DNA of 64,000 nt, taken from assembly GCA_965216585.1 (NCBI GenBank), contig CBDCGC010000003.1, positions 2,108,001 through 2,172,000 of the forward strand. The letters are read 5' to 3'. This stretch comes from CADEER01 sp965216585 (GTDB lineage: Bacteria; Desulfobacterota; Binatia; HRBIN30; CADEER01). The notes under the pieces were generated by a model that ran no database searches, had not been told where the DNA came from, and saw only the letters and a program-made list of their open reading frames with translations. Position numbers and translations under genes: made by a program. Positions 27,674-36,086 of this stretch are shown piece by piece (within the stretch, counting starts at the first letter, position 1; each line of letters begins with the position of its first letter).

Positions 27674-27800
27674 CCAACGTGCCGACCGACGAGAGCTTCG
27701 GACGGCAGGCCGTTCTCCTCAGCCTCGGCGAAAAACGACCACCGAGGCTTTCGACAACGACCCTCTAATCGTTCGCGTACTCTGCGCTTCGACGACCGCA
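27617..27800. repeat. Direct repeat copy 1 downstream of tRNA-Ser
   Basis: Near-identical for the first 100 bases to 29292-29400, with fading similarity (TCGACGACCGCA shared) to the end. It marks the element boundary duplicated with the tRNA 3' half. Confidence 0.7.
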
Positions 27801-27810
27801 CCAGGATTTC

Positions 27811-29025
27811 TCATCCACGAGCAAGCGGCTTGAGATCTGACAAGATCCGGCTTGCGGCAAGCGCACGCACCTTTGAGGCCAGCGGAAAGGTCTCGGTACC
27901 GGCGTACACTACGTCTAACCTCTTTAGCTGAAGATCCGCGAGGGCCGAGCGCATTGATGGCGTCACGCGCGGGGCTGTCGTTCGCTTGATCTCGAAACCA
28001 TAGTGCGAGTTGCCGTCGACGACCAGTAAGTCGAGTTCGGCACCGGTGTGGGTTGCCCAGAAGTAGCACCGCTCCGCGCGAACCCCCAGCTGCTGAATGA
28101 CAGCCTCAACCATCACCCCCTCCCACGAAGCACCGAGCTTGGGATGCCGCTGCAGATCGCTCATCGAGGCGATGTCCAAGAAGGTGTGGAGAACACCGCT
28201 GTCTCGTAGATAGATCTTCGGAGACTTGACTTGCCGTTTGCGGATGTTCGCGGCCCAAGGGCGCAGGGTGCGGATCATGAACGTCGATTGCAGGGCATCG
28301 AGATAGCGGCGCATCACGTGGTGCGAGACGCCGAAAGAGCGACCGAGCTCCGAGGCATTCCAAACCTGTCCGTGGTAGTGCGCCAGCATCGCCCAGAAGC
28401 GTTCGAGTGTGGCGGCGGGAATCGAAATTCCTAGCTGGGGTAGGTCACGTTCCAAGAAGGTTCGGACGAACTCTCGACGCCATTCAAGGCTTTCGTCATT
28501 CGAGCGTGCCGTGAAGGACCGTGGGAATCCGCCCCGAAGCCAGAGTCGATCGAGCCTGTCGTGCCCGACTTCGTCGAGCGAGAACCCCGAGAGTTCCTGA
28601 TATGCGATTCGCCCAGCAAGCGACTCGGAACTCTGCCGGAGGAGATCCGGTGAGGCACTACCCAGAACGACAAAGCGAGCCGGCTTACGTGGCCGGTCCG
28701 CCAGAACGCGAAGCGTAGGGAACAACTCCGGACGGCGCTGGATCTCATCGAGGATGACGATTCCTCGCAGACCCGCCAACGCAAGCTCCGGATCGGCCAA
28801 GCGCGCAACATCCTGCCGTCGCTCGAGGTCGAAGACCGTCACCGAACGAGACTGGCTTGCCGCGAAAGATCTCGCCAACGTCGTCTTACCGACCTGTCGC
28901 GCCCCGAGAATCGCAACAACCGGGTTTCTTGAAATGAGGCGCTCGAGCCTCTGTGACTGCCCGCTTCTCTTGATCACACAAATTCCCTTACCATGAAATT
29001 TGGACGGGCACCATCCAATTATCAA
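27811..29025 (-). CDS. AAA_14/DUF4143 family ATPase
   Basis: 404 residues. Walker A GARQVGKTTLARSF and Walker B IVILDEIQRRPELFP fit the AAA_14 domain; VVLGSASPDLL follows. The C-terminal half is DUF4143, with LWLRGGFPRSF and an endonuclease-like core, GAELDLLVV..FEIKRT. The true start may be a GTG at 28977 (VIKRSGQ), which has AAGGGA upstream. These proteins are common accessory genes of unknown role. A 300-base piece of this gene reappears in the chimeric pseudogene at 38.7-38.97 kb. Confidence 0.87.
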   Translation of the reverse strand: MIIGWCPSKFHGKGICVIKRSGQSQRLERLISRNPVVAILGARQVGKTTLARSFAASQSRSVTVFDLERRQDVARLADPELALAGLRGIVILDEIQRRPELFPTLRVLADRPRKPARFVVLGSASPDLLRQSSESLAGRIAYQELSGFSLDEVGHDRLDRLWLRGGFPRSFTARSNDESLEWRREFVRTFLERDLPQLGISIPAATLERFWAMLAHYHGQVWNASELGRSFGVSHHVMRRYLDALQSTFMIRTLRPWAANIRKRQVKSPKIYLRDSGVLHTFLDIASMSDLQRHPKLGASWEGVMVEAVIQQLGVRAERCYFWATHTGAELDLLVVDGNSHYGFEIKRTTAPRVTPSMRSALADLQLKRLDVVYAGTETFPLASKVRALAASRILSDLKPLARG

Positions 29026-29139
29026 TATAGGGCTTTTCGAGTGACCACAACGTTAGTGGACGGCCACACTTCCATGCGGCCATTCCCAGGACGGGTTTTC
29101 TGTCAATCCATATGTCAATCTACAGGTCGAGATTCTCGC

Positions 29140-29238
29140 GGATCGATAGGGACCAAACGGGAGCGGCAATTCCCGAACCCCATACCCCCTGAGACAGAAC
29201 GGGAGCGTGCAAGATCGCCCGACACCAACAACACCGCA
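29140..29238. repeat. Integrated-element terminal sequence, copy 1
   Basis: A 99-base block ending just before the tRNA 3'-half fragment. It aligns without net length change to 36773-36871 (shared GGATCGA.GGGACCA, ATTCCCGAA, CAAGATCGCCC.ACACCAAC, CACCGCA), so both look like the same end of related elements. Confidence 0.65.
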
Positions 29239-29291
29239 CTTGAAAACCGGTGACCCGCAAGGGTCCGTGGGTTCAAATCCCACCCCCTCCG
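29239..29291 (+). repeat. tRNA-Ser 3'-half fragment (attachment-site-like) 1
   Basis: 53 bases starting at the anticodon loop (CTTGAAAACCGG) and running through the variable and T arms to the discriminator base. The variable arm differs (GACCCGCAAGGGTC) but keeps its pairing. The 5' half of the tRNA is absent, so it is not a functional gene. Confidence 0.8.
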
Positions 29292-29486
29292 TCCTTCGCT
29301 CGATGAAGGAGAGCGAAGGACGCCCTCCGTAGCCTTGGCGAAGGAGGGCAACAACGCGCCGACCGACGAGAGCTTCGGACGGCAGGCCGCTCTCCTTAGC
29401 CTCAGCCGAAAGGGGACACGACCACGAAGCTTTGGCAACAGGCCATTAGTTGTTCATGCGCTCAACGCCTCGACGACCGCATCCGG
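29292..29486. repeat. Direct repeat copy 2 downstream of tRNA fragment 1
   Basis: Matches 27617-27800, including both hairpins. It runs into the end of the higA gene. Confidence 0.7.
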
Positions 29487-29744
29487 GTTCTTCGCCGCGA
29501 TCTTCAATAGCGCTCGCGCCGGCCCATCAGGCTTTCGCCGCCCTTGCTCCCAGTTTTGCAGCGTCGCGACACTGACCCCGTTCATGAGCGCGAACTCGGG
29601 CTGAGACTTTCCCAGCCTCTCGCGAATCTTCTTGATATCAGCCGCTCGGTAGCGAAAGACCCTCGACGGCTTCATCTTCTTACGCCGGATCTTTCCAGCT
29701 TGCTGCACGCTCGATACCAGCTCTTCGAAATCGTCTTTCTTCAT
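29454..29744 (-). CDS. higA: HigA/NadS-type XRE antitoxin
   Basis: 96 residues. A helix-turn-helix of the XRE class covers about 34-80 (IKKIRERLGKSQPEFALMNGVSVATLQNWEQGRRKP), followed by GPARALLKIAAKNPDAVVEAL, the standard NadS/HigA ending. The start overlaps the stop of the upstream toxin remnant (ATGA). The antitoxin appears intact, whereas its toxin has lost its N-terminus. Confidence 0.85.
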   Translation of the reverse strand: MKKDDFEELVSSVQQAGKIRRKKMKPSRVFRYRAADIKKIRERLGKSQPEFALMNGVSVATLQNWEQGRRKPDGPARALLKIAAKNPDAVVEALSA

Positions 29745-29877
29745 TCGAATTCCTCACGGACGATTCGTCGCAGGACTTTCAATTGAGCCTGGGTCAAATC
29801 GTCTTGGACGTTCTTGCAGTAGGCGAACAGCACGAGGAACACAGCCTCGCCTTCATGCCAGTATTTGTTGTTGGGGA
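29741..29877 (-). pseudogene. higB: Truncated HigB/RelE-type toxin
   Basis: The reading frame YWHEGEAVFLVLFAYCKNVQ..DLTQAQLKVLRRIVREEFE is the C-terminal half of a RelE/HigB ribonuclease. At about 29877 the homology stops and the sequence becomes the 3' end of the GH10 gene, so the N-terminal half was replaced by a rearrangement. The remainder should not be an active toxin. Confidence 0.75.
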
Positions 29878-29879
29878 GG

Positions 29880-31475
29880 CTAGTACCCGACCAGCGCATC
29901 GCGAACGCCGAAGAATGCCGGTTTTGGTGCATAGTTGGCGTCGAACATGAGCGGGTCCCGGTTCAGGAAAATAGGCCAGAAGTAGCCATCTGTGAATCCG
30001 AAGAAGTTGATCGTACATTCCGGGATCGCCAAGCATACGCGGGCCATGCTGTGGTAGGTTTCGCGTTGTGCCAACAATTCTTGCCTGCGGTTTCCGACGG
30101 CGAAGCCGAGGCTCGATTCCGCCTCGGCCAGTTGCACGATCAAGCCCAGATCCACGAAACGCTGGAGGTTCTGCCGCACCAGAGACTCGCTGGCCAGGTT
30201 CCAGTTCGAAGTAACCCCATCGTGCACCTGAAAGCCCACGCCGTGGATCGGCACCCCAGCTGCCAGGAGATCCACGATCATCTGGTAGACGAAATCCGCA
30301 TTGGCGCCGGGTTTTTCAATCCCGAAATCGTTGTAGAAAAGAAGTGCAGTCGGATCCGCCTGGTGGGCCATGTGGAAGGCATCGGCGATGTAGTCCGGAC
30401 CCAGGCGTTGCAGGAAAGGCGTCACCCTGTAGCCGCCGCCTTGCACGGCCTCGTTGACCACGTCCCAGATGTGGATGCGACCCGCGTAGCCACCGACCAG
30501 AGTCGTGATATGGTGCTCCATTGCGTCCCTGAACTCACCCGGGTCGGTCAGGGCTTGCATCCACGCGGGCAGCAGCTCATGCCACACTAGAGTGATCCCC
30601 TTGAGCGAAAGTTCGTGGGTCTCGGCGAATCCGACAACCTGATCGAGCGGTCCGAGGTTGAAGACTCCCTGCTGCGGTTCGACGTTGACCCAAACTGTCT
30701 CGCCCCAGGTTGACGCGTGGTTGAAGTGACGCGCAGCCGTATCTCGGTACTGCGGGTCCCCCAGTGCATCGAACCGAATAGCGGTGCCAACCGGGCGGCC
30801 AGCGGCAAGCGCTTTGAGCGTTCCGCGCACCTCGTCGACCAGGTTCGCTGCAGCCTCGTCGACGTCGGCCGCGATGGCTGCCGCATCACCCGTCGTTGAA
30901 CAACCACCGCCAGCCTCTGCCTTCGCCCAGTCCGTCTGGTACTTCGAGTCCGCCTTGGCAAGGCCAGTCAGCAATCCCTCTCTTTCGGGTCGCAACGCGT
31001 GTTTGGCCTGACGGGCCAGAGTGCGGCGAAGGCGCCGACCGGCGGCCTTGAGTTTCAGTCGTGCGCAGAGAGAGGCGCCTGAAACGGGTACCAAGAGCGC
31101 AGCAGCCTGTGCCGCTGCCGCGTCCAATGCGGCGACGACTCCCACGGCTTCACCCGAAATGGGACAGGGCCCTTTCGCTTCGGCTTTCGCAAACGCGGAA
31201 TGGACACGCGACCGTGCGCGCTCCAGGCAATCCACATCCACCGCGACACCTTTTCCCGCGGCTCTTGCGTGGCACGTGAGCATTGCCCTCGCACCACTTC
31301 CGCTTGCCTTCAGCTTGGTACGCTCGCAGCGTGCGAGGGGGAAGAGCGCCGCTTCCGCCGTTGCCACTACGAGCGGCGCGGCGACGATGAGGATCATCAG
31401 GTGCTTTGCAATTGGATGCTGCATCGCCGCCCACCGACTCTCCCTCGAAGCGCGAGGGTCTGTCAAGAAAAACAT
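29880..31475 (-). CDS. GH10 xylanase-like secreted enzyme with Cys-helical N-terminal domain
   Basis: 531 residues, or 514 from the second Met (MQHPIAKHLMILIVAAPLVV..), which starts a better signal peptide. A Cys-rich helical domain (about 47-210; CERTKLKASGSGAR, AFAKAEAKGPC, WAKAEAGGGCSTTGDA) precedes the GH10 barrel. The general acid/base Glu is in IWDVVNEAVQGGG. The nucleophile region reads LIVQLAEAESSLG instead of the usual TELD, so the exact nucleophile is uncertain. The ending INFFGFTDGYFWP fits GH10. It likely cleaves a beta-1,4-xylan-like polymer outside the cell. The 3' end is duplicated at 38519-38660. Confidence 0.85.
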   Translation of the reverse strand: MFFLTDPRASRESRWAAMQHPIAKHLMILIVAAPLVVATAEAALFPLARCERTKLKASGSGARAMLTCHARAAGKGVAVDVDCLERARSRVHSAFAKAEAKGPCPISGEAVGVVAALDAAAAQAAALLVPVSGASLCARLKLKAAGRRLRRTLARQAKHALRPEREGLLTGLAKADSKYQTDWAKAEAGGGCSTTGDAAAIAADVDEAAANLVDEVRGTLKALAAGRPVGTAIRFDALGDPQYRDTAARHFNHASTWGETVWVNVEPQQGVFNLGPLDQVVGFAETHELSLKGITLVWHELLPAWMQALTDPGEFRDAMEHHITTLVGGYAGRIHIWDVVNEAVQGGGYRVTPFLQRLGPDYIADAFHMAHQADPTALLFYNDFGIEKPGANADFVYQMIVDLLAAGVPIHGVGFQVHDGVTSNWNLASESLVRQNLQRFVDLGLIVQLAEAESSLGFAVGNRRQELLAQRETYHSMARVCLAIPECTINFFGFTDGYFWPIFLNRDPLMFDANYAPKPAFFGVRDALVGY

Positions 31476-31840
31476 GGATCAGTCAAGACACAAGGGGAAG
31501 GAGCGTCGTAACCAAGGCGGCGGATTACTCAATCGACCCCGTTGATCTAGTTTCGCAGCGAGGGCTAGCCCATTGGGCGCCAGAAACATAGTGCACACGA
31601 GCAGAAGCGGGACTCCACGACACAGCGCAACAGCAACACCACCGCACTTGAAAACCGTGACAGGCAACCGTCCCGGGGGTTCGGATCCCTTCCCTTCCGT
31701 CTCCGCAGCAGCAACCCTCGCGCATTCCGCTCGACGGCTTCATCATCTGGGATTCACGATTGCCGCTGGGTCTTGACGTAGCTGGGACCACTTGTCACGG
31801 TTACTCGCCAGTTTTCGCGAACGCTCAGGAGTAGGTCGCC
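31476..31840. other. Intergenic segment with tRNA fragment 2
   Basis: No supported gene. It contains the tRNA-Ser 3'-half copy at 31647-31699 and the ribosome-binding region (CAGGAG) of the next gene at 31827-31832. The rest shows nothing I recognise. Confidence 0.5.
31647..31699 (+). repeat. tRNA-Ser 3'-half fragment (attachment-site-like) 2
   Basis: 53 bases from CTTGAAAACCG to CCTTCCG with several substitutions (GGTTCGGATCC). Preceded by ACAGCAACACCACCGCA, as at the other copies, but without the double hairpin after it. Confidence 0.75.
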
Positions 31841-34816
31841 GTGACAACACTGAGAATCCGCACTCCCGCCGCCTTGTTGCTCTGTTTCATCGTGGCTTTT
31901 GCAAGCCGTGTCGGAGCCGCTCCGGCATCACCCACGCACACGTATCGCGTCGGCATCGACCGCGCTCCCGGCACGGACAGCGGCTGTGACTTTGACCTTG
32001 GCAGCGTCGGTGCGCCTCTGCCCGGGTTCGATCTGCTCTTGAGCATTGAGGTGGACGCGAACCAGATTCCAGCCGTCGTGACGAATGCGCGGCTCCAACA
32101 ATGCAACGGCAGTGCGTTTTCCGATCTCATGGAGCTCACTGGTTTCGCCATCGATGCGGACACAGGCGTAGCTGCGTCAGACTCGATCATCGGCTCTCTT
32201 CCGCGCGGCCTGATCGATGGGGTTCCAGCATTGCGACTGGCGTTCCACGCCGGAGGTGCACAGTGCGGCGAGGACGCCCTGACGGCGCGAGGCGTACCCA
32301 AAGCGCCGGACGCGCGGATCATCTTTCTGACCGGGAGCCCGGTGATGGCACCACTGCTGTCGACCTTGGGCGTGCTGCTCGCCGTGGTGCTGCTCGCGCT
32401 CGTCGGACGCATGCAGTTGCGCAACCGCGCATGGGCGGCGACGTCAATGGTCCTGCTGGCAAGCGTTCTCCTCGTAGCGATCGCCTCGGGCCAGTTTGAC
32501 GAACCACTCGCGGTCGACCCGCAAGGGGATGGAACCACGGTTGATCCGAACAGCGAGATCTTTGCGGCTTTTGCGATGCTCTCGGACAGCGAGCTCGTTC
32601 TTCGCATCGACGTCAAAGACATCGCAGCGATCCAAGACTACTGTTGCGACGAGGCGGATTGTGGCTCTCTCGGAGATGCGTGCAACGAGGGTGTGTGCAA
32701 CGAACCCGGCGGCTCGTGTTCGACCGAACCGCTGCCCGATCGAACCGCGGTCGAGCAGGGGGTCAGCGTCTGCCTCAATGGCGCCGTCTGCACCCTGGCC
32801 ACCTGCGGTTGTGGCTTCGCCCTGGACGACACTTGCGGTGAGACCATTCGATGCTGTGGGTGCGACGATGAAACCGGTTGCGTTTCCAACATGGATTGCT
32901 GCTCCGGCGTCTGCGTCAACGGCCGTTGCCAGGCCTCCCAAGGAGGACCCGGCGTACCCTGCGACGAGCCGGACGACTGTTTGAGCGATCGCTGCATCAA
33001 CGATAGCTGCTGCGAGCCGCGCCTCGCTTGCGAGCCGGACGAGTGCGGGCAGGTCGGAGACGGTTGCGACGGCACGCTAGACTGTCCACTGTCATGCAAC
33101 GGCACCCCGTGCACCGGCGACACCAACTGCCTCTCAGGCTCGTGCAACCAAGCCCAGTGCCAGGATCCGGCTCCGCCTGGGAACACCTGTGACTCCAACC
33201 CCGATTGCGAAGATCCTGCAGTCTGCGAGGGCGGAACGTGCCGTACGCCCGACGGGAACCCATGCGGGGAGGACGCGTCGTGCAGCTCGGGTTCGTGTAA
33301 CCAGGGAAACTGTCAGCTCCCCGTCCCGCCCGGCCAGCCTTGCGATTCGGCTCCCGACTGCGCGGCTCCCGCTACCTCGTGCGACACCACCTGCCGCGCC
33401 CCAGAGGGAACGCCCTGCACGGACAATGCGGAGTGCGTTTCAAGTGTTTGCCATGAAGGCAACTGCATCACTCCGGCTCCGCCCGGAGCGCCCTGCGACG
33501 CGCAGGTCGAGTGCGAGTCCGGCCTATGCGAAGCAGGTACCTGCCGTTCGCCCACCGGTCAGCCGTGTTCGACGGACGACCAGTGCCAGGAGCTCGATCA
33601 TTGTGCCGACGGGATTTGTACACCGGATATCGAGATCGGACAGACGTGTACCCGGCCAGGTGTTTGCCGCAGCTCCCCGCCGGCTTTCTGCGAGTGCGAC
33701 GTCATCGTCGGGATCTGCCTGGGACCGGACTGCGTACCCCCGCCATCTGTGTGCAGCTCGCCCGGAGTGTGCAAATCGCCCGGACTGGGTCCCTGCACAG
33801 CATCAGAGGACTGCGCCGAGGGGCTGACGTGCGACATCGAAACTCCCCCGAACGGCGTCTGTCGCGCACCACTCAACACGTTGTGCGGGACCGACGAATC
33901 CTGCCTGTCGGGACAGTGTGGCTTCGTCTTTGGTTCGGGCGGTGGCCCATTAGTGAAGCCGCCACCAGAAAGAGCAGAGTGCTGCCTGACTCAGGGGGAA
34001 GCGTGCACCGACATCACACAATGCTGCCGTCGATTCATCGGCGACCCGGCAGGAGGCCTACCAGGACCTCCGTTCCCGGTCGGCTGCACGTCAGCGGGCG
34101 TGTGTGACCGGCTACAAGGGGCCGGCAACGCGTGTACGAGCGACGCGGACTGTATCGTTAGCCTGACCTGCTTCGAGGGAACGTGCACCGCCCCATCGGA
34201 CCTACCGACCATGCTCGACGCGGGCGGCGAGTGCGACCCGCAGGGAGTCACGAGCCGTTGCAACGCGGGACTGACTTGTATCAACTGCGACACCGAAGGT
34301 CGCGGCTGGCGTTGTGTCGATGAAGACGAACCGTGTTGCCGCAGCGAAGATCCAAACGGCGATCGATTCTGGTGCGGCGACCGCGCGCCGACCACCGTGG
34401 ACGAGGGGGTCGTCAGCAACCTGTGCTGCAACTACAAGTGTGAGCCCGTCGACTCCGACACCAACTGCGGAGCGTGCGACAATGATTGTACGGCAGTCTC
34501 GGGTAGCGATCTTCGCAGCTGCTTCCAGACGGGACCAGGACAGTGCGAGTTCAACCTGGGCGAAGCCGACTACGCGTGCTACCACCCGAGCACTTGTACG
34601 GGCGGCGACGCATGCATCGTCGTAAATCTGTTTGAGTTCGCCCAGTGCGCCGGCTCTTTCGATGACATTACCGTCCCCGTTAACTGTGACTCCGGTACGC
34701 AGTGCACGTCGGACGCCGACTGCCCCTTGGAAAACAGCGTCTGTTCGTTAGGGTGCAACGGATTCTTCACCCTGACGTGCATCGAGGCCTCTCTCTGCGA
34801 GTGCTCGGTGCCGTGA
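31841..34816 (+). CDS. Giant Cys-rich secreted/membrane protein
   Basis: 991 residues from a GTG with CAGGAG upstream. A signal peptide (to about 26) is followed by a beta domain of some 140 residues. Two adjacent hydrophobic segments then follow (about 169-190 and 199-216; MAPLLSTLGVLLAVVLLALVG, ATSMVLLASVLLVAIASG). From about 265 to the end there are many Dickkopf-like Cys repeats of the form PC.....C.SG.C..G.C. The region after the membrane pair is probably a long disulfide-rich rod. The family is otherwise unknown to me. Its cysteine codons and Cys-repeat style resemble other secreted proteins in the window. Confidence 0.75.
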   Translation: MTTLRIRTPAALLLCFIVAFASRVGAAPASPTHTYRVGIDRAPGTDSGCDFDLGSVGAPLPGFDLLLSIEVDANQIPAVVTNARLQQCNGSAFSDLMELTGFAIDADTGVAASDSIIGSLPRGLIDGVPALRLAFHAGGAQCGEDALTARGVPKAPDARIIFLTGSPVMAPLLSTLGVLLAVVLLALVGRMQLRNRAWAATSMVLLASVLLVAIASGQFDEPLAVDPQGDGTTVDPNSEIFAAFAMLSDSELVLRIDVKDIAAIQDYCCDEADCGSLGDACNEGVCNEPGGSCSTEPLPDRTAVEQGVSVCLNGAVCTLATCGCGFALDDTCGETIRCCGCDDETGCVSNMDCCSGVCVNGRCQASQGGPGVPCDEPDDCLSDRCINDSCCEPRLACEPDECGQVGDGCDGTLDCPLSCNGTPCTGDTNCLSGSCNQAQCQDPAPPGNTCDSNPDCEDPAVCEGGTCRTPDGNPCGEDASCSSGSCNQGNCQLPVPPGQPCDSAPDCAAPATSCDTTCRAPEGTPCTDNAECVSSVCHEGNCITPAPPGAPCDAQVECESGLCEAGTCRSPTGQPCSTDDQCQELDHCADGICTPDIEIGQTCTRPGVCRSSPPAFCECDVIVGICLGPDCVPPPSVCSSPGVCKSPGLGPCTASEDCAEGLTCDIETPPNGVCRAPLNTLCGTDESCLSGQCGFVFGSGGGPLVKPPPERAECCLTQGEACTDITQCCRRFIGDPAGGLPGPPFPVGCTSAGVCDRLQGAGNACTSDADCIVSLTCFEGTCTAPSDLPTMLDAGGECDPQGVTSRCNAGLTCINCDTEGRGWRCVDEDEPCCRSEDPNGDRFWCGDRAPTTVDEGVVSNLCCNYKCEPVDSDTNCGACDNDCTAVSGSDLRSCFQTGPGQCEFNLGEADYACYHPSTCTGGDACIVVNLFEFAQCAGSFDDITVPVNCDSGTQCTSDADCPLENSVCSLGCNGFFTLTCIEASLCECSVP

Positions 34817-34844
34817 CCGCCTGCTGCTCATCGCCCAGCCCAGT

Positions 34845-34985
34845 CTTCCGATCTTCGCCGCAATCTTCAGCAGCGCCCGAGCATGGCCGTCAGCAGCAAC
34901 GCCTGCTGGAGAGCCTCGTATCCGTCATCCGACAACAGTGCCGTCACCTGCCGGGCGAAGATCGGCGTCTCCTCGAAGCGGCATA
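34845..34985 (-). pseudogene. Collapsed higBA relic (toxin start fused to antitoxin end)
   Basis: On the minus strand one frame reads CRFEETPIFARQVTALLSDD and GYEALQQALLLT, the N-terminus of a RelE/HigB toxin. It then breaks, and another frame reads DGHARALLKIAAKIGRLG, the end of a HigA antitoxin. An internal deletion has removed the toxin C-terminus and the antitoxin HTH. It lies in the 410-base stretch between the Cys-rich gene and the next vapB, which otherwise shows no gene. Confidence 0.6.
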
Positions 34986-35141
34986 GCGACGATACTACGC
35001 CAAGGGCGTAGATGCGTCAGTGGCGCAGTCAGCCAAACCAAGCGGATTCAGCTGCCTCGAGTCAATCCACTCCTCGAAGCACTGGCGTAAAGGAACACAG
35101 AAAAGCTATGCGACGGCGAATCGGTGAACCTGAGCTGTCCA

Positions 35142-35190
35142 TAGTGTCCTGACCCAGAACTTCGTCGCAGATTTCGCCGGCCCTCGACGT
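35142..35190. repeat. Inverted IS-like end, left
   Basis: TAGTGTCCTGACCCAGAACT and the following bases to CCCTCGACG are an imperfect inverted copy of 38472-38520. The pair bounds a 3.4-kb segment with vapBC, nitroreductase and nitrilase. No transposase is present between them. Confidence 0.6.
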
Positions 35191-35228
35191 AGCGCCAGCC
35201 GGCATTGACGGGTGTCAGTAGCCTCCAT

Positions 35229-35450
35229 ATGATGACACCTATGAAAAAGACACAAGTCTATCTACCGGAAGATGACCTCGAGGCGCTCCATGAAGCGGCG
35301 GCCCGCAACGAACGCAGCGTCGCCGATTTGATCAGGGAGGCGATTCGCCGCGTATGGATACGTCCGGAGTCGGCCGGGCCGGTTGCGCTGTGGGACAATC
35401 CCGCCCGACGCACCTCTTCTGAACACGACTCAATCTACGACGAGGTATGA
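35229..35450 (+). CDS. vapB: CopG/RHH antitoxin (VapB-like)
   Basis: About 73 residues; starts are possible at 35229, 35232 or 35241 (MKKTQVYLPEDDLEAL). The ribbon-helix-helix domain covers KKTQVYLPEDDLEALHEAAA and RNERSVADLIREAIRRV; the acidic tail (SEHDSIYDEV) should bind the toxin. The stop overlaps the toxin start (ATGA). Confidence 0.82.
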   Translation: MMTPMKKTQVYLPEDDLEALHEAAARNERSVADLIREAIRRVWIRPESAGPVALWDNPARRTSSEHDSIYDEV

Positions 35451-35640
35451 AATCGGGCGAGCGAGTGTTCGTCGATTCCGGGGCGTGGATCGCATTGGCC
35501 CTCTCTCGCGATCCTTTTCATGCACGGGCACGATCCATCTGGGAGCGCATGAGCCAGCTTCGCGTCGCACCGTGCTCATCCATTCCTGTGGTGCTCGAGA
35601 CGTTCACGTTTCTCGAGCGCAATACGGAGCGCGACGTCGC

Positions 35641-35715
35641 TCTAGCGTGGCGAGAGCACGTATCCGAAGTCCGAAACTTCAAGCTTCTCGAATGCAAGCG
35701 ATCGGACCTCGAGGA
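35641..35715. repeat. 75-base direct repeat in vapC, copy 1
   Basis: Identical over 75 bases to 35807-35881. The offset of 166 bases shifts the frame by one. Confidence 0.95.
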
Positions 35716-35806
35716 TCGTCGCGCCCGCGCTGCGCTCAGCCGCAGCGCTGACCAAGGCCAAGACCAAGCGCACTGACGACGGGCAGCCTGACAAGGCGTT
35801 TCTATT

Positions 35807-35881
35807 TCTAGCGTGGCGAGAGCACGTATCCGAAGTCCGAAACTTCAAGCTTCTCGAATGCAAGCGATCGGACCTCGAGGA
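35807..35881. repeat. 75-base direct repeat in vapC, copy 2
   Basis: Perfect copy of 35641-35715; the original downstream vapC sequence continues from here. The 91 bases between the copies (35716-35806) match nothing I recognise in the window. Confidence 0.95.
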
Positions 35882-36086
35882 AGCCTGGGCGTATTTCCTA
35901 CGAAAGGACCTCCACAAATTGTCCGCTACCGACGCCACGAGCTTTGCAATCATGGAACGCCTCAGGATCCGAACGGCGTTCACCTTCGACCACCACTTTG
36001 CCGTGGTGGGATTCGACCTGACCGATTAGTTCTTTCGGCAATCTTCGACACACTGCCAACCAACGGGGCCGAGAAGAGGAGTTTTT

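Larger units (their letters stand above)
35447..36029 (+). pseudogene. vapC: PIN-domain toxin (VapC-like) interrupted by a 166-base duplication
   Basis: The first 85 residues are a normal PIN start (RVFVDSGAWIALALS with the first catalytic Asp; VVLETFTFL with Glu). After 35715 the frame runs into unrelated sequence and stops at 35776. The true ending (EAWAYFLRKDLHKLSATDAT, then TAFTFDHHFAVVGFDLTD) lies in another frame from 35880 to a TAG at 36027-36029. A 75-base perfect direct repeat (35641-35715 and 35807-35881) plus 91 bases of filler causes this. Removing exactly 166 bases gives an intact 138-residue PIN protein. Confidence 0.85.

Noticed and set aside
32638..34431. Minus-strand Ser/Gln/His-rich frames opposite the Cys-rich gene
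   Set aside because: Shadows of a repetitive Cys-codon gene.
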